NCBI GenBank assembly: GCA_000149265.1
Contig: CH003350.1
Span: 683,218-747,217 of the forward strand
From: Ciona savignyi
Taxonomy: Eukaryota; Chordata; Ascidiacea; Phlebobranchia; Cionidae
Direction: 5' to 3'
Length of the DNA: 64,000 nt
Shown here: one piece after another, positions 40,168 to 53,765 of the stretch
Numbering within the stretch: the first letter of the stretch is position 1
Layout of the letters: every line of letters begins with the position of its first letter
Program-made: the position numbers and the translations under genes
Notes under the pieces: model-generated
Told to the model about the DNA's origin: nothing
Databases searched by the model: none
What the model saw: the letters and a program-made list of their open reading frames with translations, nothing else

Positions 40168-43100
40168 ATGTTAAATGCTGCCTGGGATTGGTACTATGGC
40201 TCAACCGACGAGGAAATTTTTGCTGATTGCAAGTTTAACAAAGCATATGACGGGTATGAAGGTGGTAAAACATCAAAGTCGAAACTTATGATCCGTCAAG
40301 GCACTCTGGCTAGTGGAGATTCAGTGAATGTGTTTACAAAGGCACGAAGAAAGACAAAGGGGCCGTGTTATCTTGATCTTTGTGCCAAAGTATATATAGT
40401 TATTTATTCATTGTGATTTCATTTTAGAAAAACTGTAAAATGCTACTATTTTAGTTAGGTAAAACTAATCTAATAAAAATGCTGGGCTGTCATATGCCCT
40501 TTACATAAGGTAGTAAAACACTGTTGTTTGTTTTTTTATATTTTGAATATTATATATAATCTGTACTATGCATATAAATTTTTCATAAATATCTATTAAT
40601 TTAGCATAGTTATTTAAAATTTCTTTGATCTCTAATCACATAACATTGCTTTTTAGCATCTAAGAGTTCTGAGGCATCCAAACATTTTACGATTTATTGG
40701 GTGTATTCCTGTTGAATCTGAAGTTCATCTGGTCACTGAACTAGCAGCACCACTCTCGACCGTCGACAATTGTGATGCAAATGAAATATGCAGTGGTTTG
40801 TATGACATCGCACTTGCCTTGCAGTTCTTACATGATAAGGTAAATTGAAACAATGTTTAATGCTTAGATCATTTTGCCTCCCAAAACCTTGCAAGATTAT
40901 TAAAAATATCAACTTTTAAACATTTTTTCATTTCGAATATATGCAGTGTTTGTAGTTCAAAGCTGATAAAGTTGTATTTAATAAATATATTTTTTTATAT
41001 ACATTTTTATCATGTACTTTGTATTTTTATTTGGTGGCTGTCTATATTAGTTTGTTTAAACATGTTATTTGTCTGCAAAGCAATCTTATATCTTTCGTTA
41101 GGTGCAATGTCAATATGTTATAGTCATGTTTGATTAAAACTTGTTTAAACAACATTCTATACAGCAGTGAAAAAGTTCAATTCCATCAATTCCAGGCTAA
41201 AGTAACCCACAACAACCTAAGCAGCAAGAGTCTGTATGTAACCAAGAGTGGTGTTTGGAAACTTGGTAACTTCGAACATGCTTCTCAATTCTTAGAAGCC
41301 AATGAGGAGCAGCTGAAATTTGTCCACAAAGAAGATTTAATTGTACCACCGGAAGAAAAAGTGTGTTAATTTTACAGTAATTTTTATTGGGTTTATATTT
41401 AATTTTTTTAGGATTCCTATCAGGACAATTCTGTTGCTAGGATTTATGTTATTTAGCTCTAAGATGCTATGATTTATACAACAGATCTATTAATTCCTTA
41501 ACTTCAAAGGGTGGAAGCAAAGTGAAACTACCACACAAAAATGAAAATGCCCATTGCAGAGATGTATATGCATTCGGTCTCCTGTTACAGCACTACTCTG
41601 AACAACTCCGTTTTGCAACTTTACTTACCAAGGTATAAAGCCCATTAGTTAGGCTACAACACTGCTGAATAATTGAAACTATTGTGTCCCTAATAAATGT
41701 ACAATTGATTTATGTTATTTAATTATTGGAAGTATTTTTAGTTTTAATCTCACAGTCAGCTTCTTAAATTACATTTTTATTGTTTATTTCTCTCTGTCAC
41801 CATTTAATTGTTCATAAATATGATGTTATTATAAAAATACTATCCTCTTAAGGCTAAAGTTGGTGATCTAATCGATGACTTGCTCCGACTTGATTATGAA
41901 AATCGACCGACAATGACTGAAGTGTTGACTATGCCGCTTCTACATTCAACTTACATAGAAATCGTCAACTTTTTACAATCTGTTACTCTGAAAAGTAATA
42001 AACAAAAAGAGGACTTTTTTAGGTAAATTCAATCTAGAATTTGTAGTACACTCTACCTTATAATTGCTAAGTTACTATAAAATGTCACTATGACGTCGAC
42101 AACTAACATCCCGTTTATTTTCAGAAATCTTTTACAAAGTTTGAAAGAAGGTCACATATTTGCTGAGGTAGTGGCTAAAAGGATTGTTCCGCTACTTTTA
42201 ACTCCAGTTGTGCTTTCTGACCAATGTGCAGTGAAACATGTCATTCAACATATACTTAAGCCTGTCAGTGAGACTGGTAGAAAATCAAAAGGTATATTTG
42301 TATTTCAATTCCAATACTAATGTATTTATTAAACTAAACATACAGCCTTATCGCATTTCAGTGAAAATATAATATGTGAATATCCATTAAACAAACATTT
42401 TAAGTGAAGTATCATTTAGATCATGTGGGTGGAGTTCTTCCCGAAAGTGTGTTTGCTCGCTATGTGATTCCCAAGATAGTGGAGTTGTTTCATCATCGTC
42501 TCTTACATGTCCGAATGACTCTTGTAGAACATTTTTCCAAATATGTCCATCTCTTTGAGAAATCTGTTTTAAACGATGTTGTGTTACCAGAGGTAAGTCA
42601 AACCAAATATTCAACTAAACTAGTATTATTTGCATTATTGATATGGGCATCTAACCAGTTGGGTGAAATTGTTGTTGGAGTTGTAGTTGTTTAATAGTTG
42701 AATAACAACTTTTACCAAAGGCATTGCAACAAAAACACGATTGTGGGAACAACCTAATTTTACTTGCCTGTGGAGCATGTTGTTTTAGTACATTAAAAGT
42801 ATTTTCTTAAAACATTAACTGAACCTCTATTTAATCTCAGATTCTTCTTGGGTTGAGTGACAGCAACAACCAACTGGTACAAGGGAGTCTACGTGCGCTT
42901 GCTGATGCCGTGCCAGTTGTCGGGGGAGATGTCATAGTGGGTGCTGAGAGAGAGAAAATATTCAGCCATGGTGTTCCTAAGGTTTTGTATTCAAATATAT
43001 AAAAAACTTGTTTGTTTCTTATATTTAAAATATGCAGTTGTTTTTGTTTATCTTATTTTTACCCATAGAAACCTTTTTATGAGTTTAAAAAATGATAAAA

Positions 43101-44547
43101 TGTCTTGTTGTGACCCATAGTTAAAAGTGTCTGAGTGTTGTGATCCATAGTTAAAAGTAATTTTCCACCAGTTTGATGGGCGAGCTTTGAATGAAAGCCA
43201 GATTTTGGCATTTGAAACAAAATTGCCTCCTCGAAAAAAGCTCTCCAAGAAGACGGAAGAAAAGAAAAAGGAGAAGAAGATGACTCTGCTGGAGTTGGCG
43301 AAGATGAGGAATAACCAGCAACCAGCATCCGTTGAGGACATTCAAAGAAAGCAAACCCAAATGGCTTCTTCCATTGAAAAAAAATCCAATGTTCGTTATG
43401 TGTTGATACTATTTTTAAAAAAGCTCAGTTGTTTTCTCTGTACATATTAAACTTTTAAAAAATATATTTTTTATTAAAAAAAATAAGAGTAAAACATGTT
43501 TTGTACGTAAAATAATTTAATCTTTTCTTATCTGCCATTTTCTTTTAACAATTCTACTGCTAAGTGTTGAAATTTGAACATATAAATTTTAATGATATAT
43601 TTACAGATTACTTCAAATCAAGATTCCCCGAAAGGTACAAGTTTAAACCAGAAATCTACTGTGCTCCATGAAACATCATCTTCTGCCATTGTAAATTCTG
43701 TGCCTTTAAAAAATGGAAACAAACCGGAACCAGACATCAGAATACCAGAGGTTGAAACATGGGCAAGCTCGGATGATGAACCACACGATGTATGGCTGGA
43801 TTTTGACACTCCAGATCCAGAGAAGGTTCAAGAGACAGATCAAACCAACCTCCTTAGCAATTCAGACAAACCCGTGGAAGACGAGTCACCAACATTGAGT
43901 TCAGATGAAGAAAGTGAATTTATAAATTCCCCAATAAATTTAAAAACTGCATCATCGCAAATTGATTCTGTAATTCCAAATACGCAACAAAGCAATTCAA
44001 ACAAAAGTCCAAGAAAATTGCAATTAACTAAAAAGAAAACATCTGAATCGCACTTAACAGTTTCCAACAAGAAATCTGCAACAATCAATCCAAATAAAAC
44101 TGAAGACCAAGTGAATGAGGGTGCAGATAAAACAAAGTCTACACTTGGTAATGAATTTGAGATAAAAGTTAAGAAAGTTGACCAGGTGGTGGTTGAACCG
44201 GATTTTTTTGCCGATATGGAGCCTGAAATAAAGGCAGTTTCAGTTGCAAGATCGACAACAGAGCGGGGAAGTTCACAACAACACAGAAGAAGCGAGGCGA
44301 TTGATAATTTGGAAATTCGTTCAGTGGACAGCGGCCGTGGAAGCCTCGTGTCAGCATTCAATGCAGTTGACGATGGAAATGTAAGTTTTTACCTTTGTAA
44401 ATCTTACAAAAAGTGTGTATTTTTACCTCACTTTTCAGTCTTTCCTTTTACCCATACATTTGTGTATATATAATCAAGAATATTACAATTGTTTAACAGG
44501 TTGGAGATGGCTGGGATGATAATACTATTGCTTGGGAACAATTCTAA
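40168..44547 (+). CDS. SCYL3: SCYL3 (PACE-1)-type pseudokinase, 11 exons
   Basis: Scy1-like scaffold with a catalytically dead kinase domain followed by HEAT-like repeats; vertebrate SCYL3 binds ezrin and acts in trafficking and migration. Exons: 40168-40389, 40657-40839, 41196-41360, 41441-41632, 41853-42022, 42125-42291, 42405-42592 (acceptor could be 42420), 42841-42981, 43172-43390, 43607-44380, 44500-44547; 822 codons. Seen: LRHPNILRFIG; VTHNNLSSKSLYV in place of the catalytic HRD loop; WKLGNFE in place of DFG; KNENAHCRDVYAFG; HEAT-type helices from exon 5 on; a Lys-rich stretch in exon 9; a low-complexity acidic tail; and near the end FEIKVKK ... DFFADMEPEIKA and DGWDDNTIAWEQF, diagnostic of SCYL3 rather than SCYL1/2. 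The exon 9 donor (GTTCGT) is weak. Acceptor-like sequences just before the ATG ('tttctttccag', 'agttttag') could serve spliced-leader addition. Confidence 0.93.
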
Positions 44548-45734
44548 ACTACTGGGACTCTTTTCTACAAACCATATTTATTTATTATACCTGTCGCAAA
44601 AAATCCTGTTTGAAATTTTCTGTTTGAGTTGGTTGCCAACACTGTTGTTGTCATTGTTATTCTTTTTTTTAAAAAAGGTTTTTCACAAATATGGACATTG
44701 TCCTACCACTCCCTCATATTTTCTTCGGGTTTCCAAAACTGAACTACTAGCTACACTTTAGCTTTTAAACCGCACATTGCAAAATTTACACCGTTTCACT
44801 TACACCACAAGCAATAAATAAAAACATGTTAGTATAATTACTGGACACTAATTTTTATGGTCAGTTGGCCATATCTATTTCCGTGTGTTTACTGTTTAGT
44901 ACATTTATTGATATTACTGAAAGTTTTAATTCCTAACTTTATTTTCTGATTCGGGGTTGGTTTATTGTGAATGTGTAGTCTTTTTCCACGTGCAATAAAC
45001 TCTTGTTTTTTTACTGTGATTCAGGAGTCCTATCACAAGTTAATGTGAGTGTATACACAGTACTGCGTTACATATTCTGCAGTACTTACAATTTATTGTC
45101 GTAATTATTTGTGTATGTTATTAATATGTCTGTGTTTAATAAGGAAATAATATCCATATTCTTTTGTTTTTGCACCCAATTTTACACAAGCAGAATTTTG
45201 TTTCTATTCGGCAGCGTACTGATTGTTCTTTTACTGTTGTATTATTATTAAATCTTTTATTTTATGATTGGGTTATTACCATTGCTTGTCAATGTTCCAT
45301 ACATTTTAATTTATTCATCATCCCAAAGTGACATTAAGTTTTTAAAATGTGTGTAGTTATGTAAAATAATTATTTGGTAGAATTTTGTGGGTATTGTCAG
45401 TTTGTACCAAAATTGTGCCTTCTAATACAAAATAAATAAAATTGGATAAAACCCTTGTTTGTCATTGGTTCTATAGCTAGACCCTGAGTTAAGCAATAAA
45501 ATATAACCCAGTACGTTACTGCCTTGTAGTTGGGAAAATATTACAGTAGTTTAATCAGCAAATCGTTTTCTATCAAAGGTTAAATCTATTTGTTACAATT
45601 AAAGATTAAGTAAAGCATTATTACGCTTATTGAAGACGACAATTTAAATTGACAAACAGGAAAACCCTGAAAAGTCGCCAAGGCGAAAACATCGGTAAAC
45701 AATTTGAAAGACGCTTCAAAAAATATTTATTAAT
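44548..45734. other. SCYL3 3' region and intergenic stretch
   Basis: AT-rich, no gene recognised. AATAAA occurs at 44813-44818 with an overlapping second copy at 44817-44822, and again near 44992 and 45430. The first pair best fits SCYL3 3' end formation. Confidence 0.5.
44813..44822 (+). promoter_or_regulatory. Polyadenylation signals of SCYL3
   Basis: Two overlapping AATAAA hexamers about 265 bp past the SCYL3 stop, the first canonical signals downstream. Confidence 0.55.
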
Positions 45735-45895
45735 AGGATAAGATATTCATGTTTATCTTCGTAAATGGGAAGGGGGTTAACACACGGGAAATCGTCGGGT
45801 TACCGGAACTATTGCAGTGTGTTGTGTATGATTCACACGTTCCTTTAATTTGGTAGAACCCATTAATCCGCTGGGTTCCAACAACGGTGCGAGCC
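45735..45895 (-). repeat. Family S SINE, tail-side half of a copy split by a transposon
   Basis: Contains the SINE tail and body up to 'cattaatccgctgggttcc', then the target site duplicated by the transposon at 45896-48804. The rest of the SINE continues at 48805. The last bases (45886-45895, 'ggtgcgagcc') align to the same SINE segment as 48805-48815 ('ggttacaagcc'). Confidence 0.7.
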
Positions 45896-45960
45896 ACTTC
45901 GACTAGTCACGTCAGTCGTCAGGCGTCGGTGACGCCTTTAGTGTAATGTTGAAGCGAGAC

Positions 45961-46075
45961 GTCAGCAACCGAAGCGTCAGGCTGGCGAACTCGTCAGCAA
46001 CCGAAGCGTCAGGCTGGCGAACTCGTCAGCAACCAAGCGTCAGGCTGGCGAACCCGTCAGCAACCGAAGCGTCAG
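45961..46075 (+). repeat. Left subterminal array, about 3.6 copies of a 32-bp unit
   Basis: Units read GCAACCGAAGCGTCAGGCTG plus a 12-base remainder. The third unit lacks one G (AACCAAGCG); the first two inter-unit junctions read 'gaactcg', the third 'gaacccg'. Confidence 0.9.
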
Positions 46076-46389
46076 TGCTAGTTAAGAGTGACAAAGATTT
46101 GAAATAGTAAATAGATTGAGCCCGGAAAGTTAAAAAGTTAGACTATTCTGGAACATTTCTACAAAAGTATTTTCGAATCCTATTCTCGAATAGTTTTGAT
46201 TAATGTTTACCTCATTGGTTTGTTGTAGTTAAATTCACGATCCTGAGAGATTCGAATCCAAAATGATTGTATTTTTGTGTGTGTAAGTGAGCAGTTCCAT
46301 ACAATACCGAGAAGACAACACTAAGAATGTACATCATGAACTTTAAACTTCTTGTTCGCAAATCAAAAACAAATGAAAGAAACTCAAGG

Positions 46390-47510
46390 AAACGTATCAT
46401 GAATTCTGTGGCGGATTAAACAAATCTGGTGCAGCATCCCAAAAAGCTCTAGCTTGGCCATTTTTTGATGCAATGAACCGGATATTTGCATCAAAAAGCG
46501 TGGTAGGTAGTTTTATCAACTATGGTACCAGGGTACTGTTTTAGTCCAGCAATTTAAAATACAGCAACATGTACTTATGGCTTACAGCTATTTGGTAAGG
46601 GTATTGTATGACTACCCTGATGCGACACATTTTCAGGTTCTTTTTCCGAGACTGTAAAAACTGTTTGGATGTTGGAAAACGTGCTGGAAGTTGTGCCATG
46701 TTTTTTAGAATATTGAAAAAGTGCCTGCATTTCTTACAATTAAATATTGTTACTTCTTTAATAGTACTGTAAAAGATTAACAGTTTGCACAAATTTAATT
46801 TTCTAGGCATGTGCGAGTGGAGGTGTTGAATATATCTCCATGGATTCTGAACCTTTAACTGCAGCCACTGAACAATTTTTTAGCAGTGAACCCCCATTAC
46901 CACCGGTGAATGAAGATGAGGGCTGGCCCATCAGAAATGAGCAAACAGACCAATGATATATTTATTTTAGAATCCATTGGTAAGTTTTATTCACTCCTAT
47001 TATATTTATTTACTAAAGTAAATAGTTATACTACCTACCCGTATATTATCTAGTGTTTTGAATATGTTTATAATCATAACCTAACATTCAATAAGCAATC
47101 TTTTTGAGAAGGCAGCTAAGTATTTATAAATTTAGGTACAGAGGCAAAAGCTCGTGATGAGAATAAGGGAACAGAAAATTAGCCTCAGTAGTTGGCTGGA
47201 GTGTCAGGTAATGATTTGTTTGGGCAGTGAGAGTTTATATCTAGGTCAATAGGGTCGAACAAAAAGGAGACATAGCCAGAAGGTACACAACATAGAAAAA
47301 TGCTCTTGCTTTAATTAAAAAATGTTTGTGTTGCTTTAATCACATATATTTTTTGGTTTCCAGCTAAAGAAGAGGGGGAGAAATGGGAGAAAATGTGCAA
47401 ACTTCTGTCAGAGGAAGGATAGAGCACTGATTGCACAAGAAAATGAAAAGATTGAAGACTATTTCTGAAGAAAATGAAAAATTTATTGATGCAGTTTGTG
47501 CATTAAAGTA
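46390..47510 (+). pseudogene. Decayed Myb/SANT-like DNA-binding protein gene inside the transposon
   Basis: At 46396-46506 one frame reads LKETYHEFCGGLNKSG then ALAWPFFDAMNRIF, the pattern of the trihelix/Myb-SANT-like domains often encoded by transposons (basic helix, SG loop, W-x-FF-D-M). Farther on, separated by intron-like gaps, are an acidic stretch (SEPLTAATEQFFSSEPPLPP, about 46845-46905, ending in TGA soon after) and a charged helical stretch (KEEGEKWEKMCKLLSEEG, about 47365-47420) with stops. Read as a multi-exon remnant with frame breaks; exon limits are not fixed. Whether it was the element's own accessory gene or captured is unknown. Confidence 0.5.
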
Positions 47511-48462
47511 ATGTCATGCTGTGCACCAGTGCCTAACTTTTATTTAAATGTTGGACTTCATTTTTAATTCTGCCCACCTGGTTACTCACCCTTTTGCCAA
47601 ATAGGTAACAACGTACATGTCAAGTATTCTAATAAAATTCTGTTTATTAAATGCAAAATCGTACAAAAAACTGTGTTGCTTATGGGTGAGGGGCAAGTGG
47701 TCTGTCTGTTCAGTTCTGTTTGGATTCAACTTTGGCTGTTGTTTGTTGATGACTTTGCTGCCTCCTAGTGAAAAGAAAATGTAATACTAAATTGCTTTTA
47801 GCGGAAATCACACGCATATATATATATGTGTTCTACAAACCTTAAAGAAATCATTCCTTACAGCATACATGGGTCTGCTGTCATTTGTGGCACCATGTCA
47901 CTCTTGCCACAAAATCAAATTTGTTTGATATGCTGGACCTAAATATACCTTGTTTTAAATTGATATGTAAAAGTATAGATAGAACATCATACCTACAACA
48001 AAGCACTAGGTAATATAATAAATAATTCAATTCTACATATTGCAAGTCGAATGTATATATATAAGTACGGTACACTAGTTATGTTAACTGAAATTAGACT
48101 GGGCAGCAGGTCAGGTGATAAAGTAAAAGCGATTACATGCAGTTGACAATACAACACATCTCTGCTGCCTTGCCACGCTATTCACAATCCTTGTGTTATA
48201 AGATATGATATGTATTAAATACTTAAATTAATCTAATAAATAAGAATGATGGTTTGGCACTTATCCCAGTATTGTTGGGAATAATCTAACATTATTATGA
48301 AACAGATAATTTTAATGATAATTAAGAATACTTTATTGAGCTTGGTACTCTCTTTTCATCTTCTACACTGAGACCTACTTTCAACAACAATCCACGGTAC
48401 AAAATACAAATTAGTAAATTACCGACATTCGCTAACGTGTTGGTTGCTTCCTACTCAGCTAA

Positions 48463-48739
48463 GCCTGACGCTTCGGTTGCTGACGGGTTCGCCAGCCTGA
48501 CGCTTCGGTTGCTGACGGGTTCGCCAGCCTGACGCTTCGGTTGCTGACGGGTTCGTCAGCCTGACGCTTCGGTTGCTGACGGGTTCGCCAGCCTGACGCT
48601 TCGGTTGCTGACGGGTTCGCCAGCCTGACGCTTCGGTTGCTGACGGGTTCGCCAGCCTGACGCTTCGGTTGCTGACGGGTTCGCCAGCCTGACGCTTGGT
48701 TGCTGACGAGTTCGCCAGCCTGACGCTTCGGTTGCTGAC
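48463..48739 (-). repeat. Right subterminal array, about 8.6 copies of the 32-bp unit
   Basis: Inverted relative to the left array. Eight full units and a partial, nearly identical; one unit near the outer end lacks one base (CGCTTGGTTGC) exactly as in the third left unit, and one has a C-to-T change. An open frame of 99 codons on the minus strand is only the translation of this array. Confidence 0.92.
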
Positions 48740-48804
48740 GTCTCGCTTCAACATTACACTAAAGGCGTCACTGACGCCTGACGACTGACGTGACTAGTCG
48801 AAGT

Positions 48805-48912
48805 GGTTACAAGCCTTCCTCCTGGGTTCAGTTAAATAGCTAGCGACCAGTTTCGAATCTGAAACCTTTCGGCTGAAAGGCTTCGCACTAAACCGCCAGA
48901 CTAACCGGTCGG
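48805..48912 (-). repeat. Family S SINE, tRNA-like head half of the split copy
   Basis: Continues the SINE interrupted at 45895, with 'tagctagcgaccagtttcga', the paired 'cctttcggctgaaagg' arm, and the A-box-like 'taaaccgccaga' up to 'ccggtcgg'. Confidence 0.7.
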
Positions 48913-49056
48913 ACAAATATTCCTTTTTAAAATGACATGTTTTGAGGACCGTTATTTTTTCCGACTTTTTCTGTGCCGTGACTTGCTTCTTTTGGTATTA
49001 TTTAATACTGGGGTAAAAAAACTAAAACACGCGCCACGTTCTCATTTCTATGTTAA

Positions 49057-49184
49057 ACACGTGATCTCAAACCCGGATGTATACGATGACGTCATATCCT
49101 TACGCGTGAAGCTGATAATTGAAAACCGCCATTTTCAACTGTTTGAAGCTGTGACCAGAAGTCCTTTTTATCTTCATCCATCTG
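49057..49184 (+). promoter_or_regulatory. DDX39B promoter and non-coding first exon
   Basis: A full CRE palindrome TGACGTCA (49087-49094), an E-box CACGTG near 49059, and a YY1-type CCGCCATTTT (49126-49135) lie together. About 50 bp farther a strong donor (CATCTG|GTAAGT, exon end 49184) pairs with an acceptor at 49394, 17 bp before the DDX39B ATG. The YY1 site probably marks the transcription start, giving a short 5' UTR exon of roughly 50-60 bp. The exact start is inference. Confidence 0.6.
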
Positions 49185-49411
49185 GTAAGTTTGTTTTAAT
49201 TTCTTTAAAATATTAAGGAAGGTTATTAGTTAAAGCATTTTTAAGAATTTCTGTTTAGATATAGAATGGAATTAAATGCTGATAAGAGCTCGTTGTTAGT
49301 TCATTTGTGATGCATTAAACAATTAGCTTTAGCGTTTATTTTTTATTTGAACAGCTGAACTAGTAAACATAATCATATCGTAAATCATTTTCAGGAAAAA
49401 AACAACTAAAA

Positions 49412-52198
<2,787 letters not shown>

Positions 52199-52399
52199 AT
52201 GTAGAAACTTCAACCCTAACATGCATGAAAGAAAAAAATACTCAGCGTCGGACGTCAATCGCTACAAAAAGATGAACTGTTTTTATAGATTTTCTAAACT
52301 AATGTTTTAGAATCTGTAGTCTGATGGTAGCACAAAAAAAGAAAAAAATGTCCTTTTACAATTACATTCATATGTTTCGTTATTTTTTGCGTAATTTGA

Positions 52400-52405
52400 A
52401 ATAAA
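52400..52405 (+). promoter_or_regulatory. Polyadenylation signal of DDX39B
   Basis: First AATAAA after the stop, about 200 bp downstream. Confidence 0.6.
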
Positions 52406-53053
52406 TTTTTGTAAATAGTAGTTCTGTAGATTAATGGAAATTTCTTTTCTCTCAGTAATGACATCCTCTATTTATAGATGATGGTTTAGCCTATTTCTGG
52501 TTGGTTCAAATGTGTTGCGTTAGTCGGTAATAAGGTTTGTTGCGTCGTTTACATTGCAGTTAAAGGTCATCACCACAAGTTGGTAGATATTGGTTCCAAC
52601 CAAAATAATTGCAATTCTCAAATTTATTAACACGTCAAGTTATACTGTTTACCATACGAGTGGATTCTCTTATTTTTACGGACAAGACTGAGCATTGGTT
52701 AAACATAAATCACTTGTCTCTCGTACGAAACAATAATGGTCCGGTTCTCGTAAATGAATAAAGCGAAATTGTTTAATTAAAAATGAAAGCGAGAAAATTT
52801 TAATTATTGTGCGCATGTGCATTCCCAATTTTTAATATTTTATCAATTAAGTCACGACAAAGTTGGTAAAAATAATTTGTTTTGCTTATCTCTTTTTTTT
52901 AGTTTATTCATTTTTTGCCCCAGTTTTTTTAAAAATGGCAAACGAATATAATCACGATACAGGCAGGAACTTTAAATGGGATATCGCAGTGGGCGTTATG
53001 GCACGGGTACTAGTCAAATAACTAGTTAATACATTGGGATTGGACTTACCCGT
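52406..53053. other. Intergenic stretch, nothing recognised
   Basis: AT-rich non-coding sequence between the DDX39B 3' end and a SINE copy. Confidence 0.45.
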
Positions 53054-53290
53054 CTAATCGTAAAATTACCTCGCGCCCACTGTCGGGTTACCGGAGCTAT
53101 TAAAGTGTGCTGTTGTGCATGATTAACATGTTTCTTTAACTTAGTAGAACCCATTAATCCGCTGGGGTGCAGGCAATATCCGTTAAGTGCCTTGCCTAAA
53201 GACACAACCAACTAGTTAGCGACCAGTTTCGTGGCTGCAACTTTTCGTCTTGAATAGCGCCGCAACAAGCCACCAGACTAACCGGGCGAC
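53054..53290 (-). repeat. tRNA-derived SINE (family S), nearly full copy
   Basis: Matches the copy at 33388-33624 module for module ('acctcgcgcccactgtcggg', 'gaacccattaatccgctggg', 'ccttgcctaaagacac', 'ctagttagcgaccagtttcg', 'ccaccagactaaccgg'). The last of these is the 5' tRNA-like head on the minus strand. Confidence 0.72.
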
Positions 53291-53462
53291 ATTGAAAAGC
53301 GTTTTATTTTACCAATCAGCTTCCGTTTACCTTAAAAACCACGTCTTGCCATCACATTTGTGCAGCACGTGTTTCCAGTATTGCATATTATATCTTTATT
53401 ATACTGGCTATGGTGTTTATACACAGAGCGAAAATTCTGCAGTCTAGATCTAGAGTTGGTTC

Positions 53463-53765
53463 CTCTAAATACCCAGTGTGGGCAGTGTGTTGGCCAGTGG
53501 TTCTTAAACTTGTTGGAGGTACCGAACCCCGCAAGTTTTATGCGGGCATTCACCGAACCCTTCGTTAAAATTTAAAATATATCTGTTAAAAAACTTGAGC
53601 ACAAAGTGAACTTATCCTAATCTACGCTGAACCCCTGATGCTGACTCATCGAACCCCTGAGGTTCGATCGAACCCAGTTTAAAAACCACTGGTGTAGGCA
53701 GTGTGTCAGAGTTAGGGTAAGGGTTTCAAGTGTGCCTACACACTTCCCACACTGGGTATTTAGAG
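53463..53765. mobile_element. Small TIR/foldback element interrupted by a hAT MITE
   Basis: The outer ends are inverted copies of CTCTAAATACCCAGTGTGGG (53463-53482 and 53746-53765), extending with one or two mismatches through 'agtgtgtaggc'. Removing the nested hAT element leaves only about 100 bp. No outer target duplication is clear. Confidence 0.75.
53495..53691. mobile_element. hAT (Charlie-like) MITE, 197 bp, nested
   Basis: Inverted ends CAGTGGTTCTTAAACT and AGTTTAAAAACCACTG are flanked by 8-bp GTGTTGGC and GTGTAGGC, a target duplication with one difference. The CAGTGGTT start is typical of the hAT superfamily. Confidence 0.9.

Larger units (their letters stand above)
45896..48804. mobile_element. 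2.9-kb DNA transposon with satellite-bearing terminal inverted repeats, inserted in a SINE
   Basis: The outer 65 bp of both ends are inverted repeats with about one mismatch, beginning ACTTCGACTAGTCACGTCAG. Inside each lies an array of a 32-bp unit (core GCAACCGAAGCGTCAGGCTG): about 3.6 units at 45961-46075 and about 8.6 at 48463-48739, in opposite orientation. Flanks 'ggtgcgagcc' and 'ggttacaagcc' both correspond to one segment of the interrupted SINE, so they are a diverged target duplication of roughly 9-11 bp. The interior contains a decayed Myb/SANT-like gene but no transposase recognised. A 9-11 bp duplication with long TIRs recalls Mutator-like elements; a hAT origin (8 bp) is possible. 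Superfamily undetermined. Confidence 0.88.

Noticed and set aside
48463..48739. CRISPR-like array of 32-bp repeats
   Set aside because: The units are directly adjacent with no spacers, lie inside a eukaryotic transposon end, and are mirrored at the other end.
48455..48754. 99-codon minus-strand open frame rich in repeated SNRSVRLAN-type peptides
   Set aside because: It is the translation of the 32-bp transposon array; the 32-bp unit cycles through frames, and no start context or splice support exists.
48932..49216. 94-codon open frame before DDX39B
   Set aside because: Overlaps the CRE/YY1 promoter and the non-coding first exon; no similarity to known proteins.
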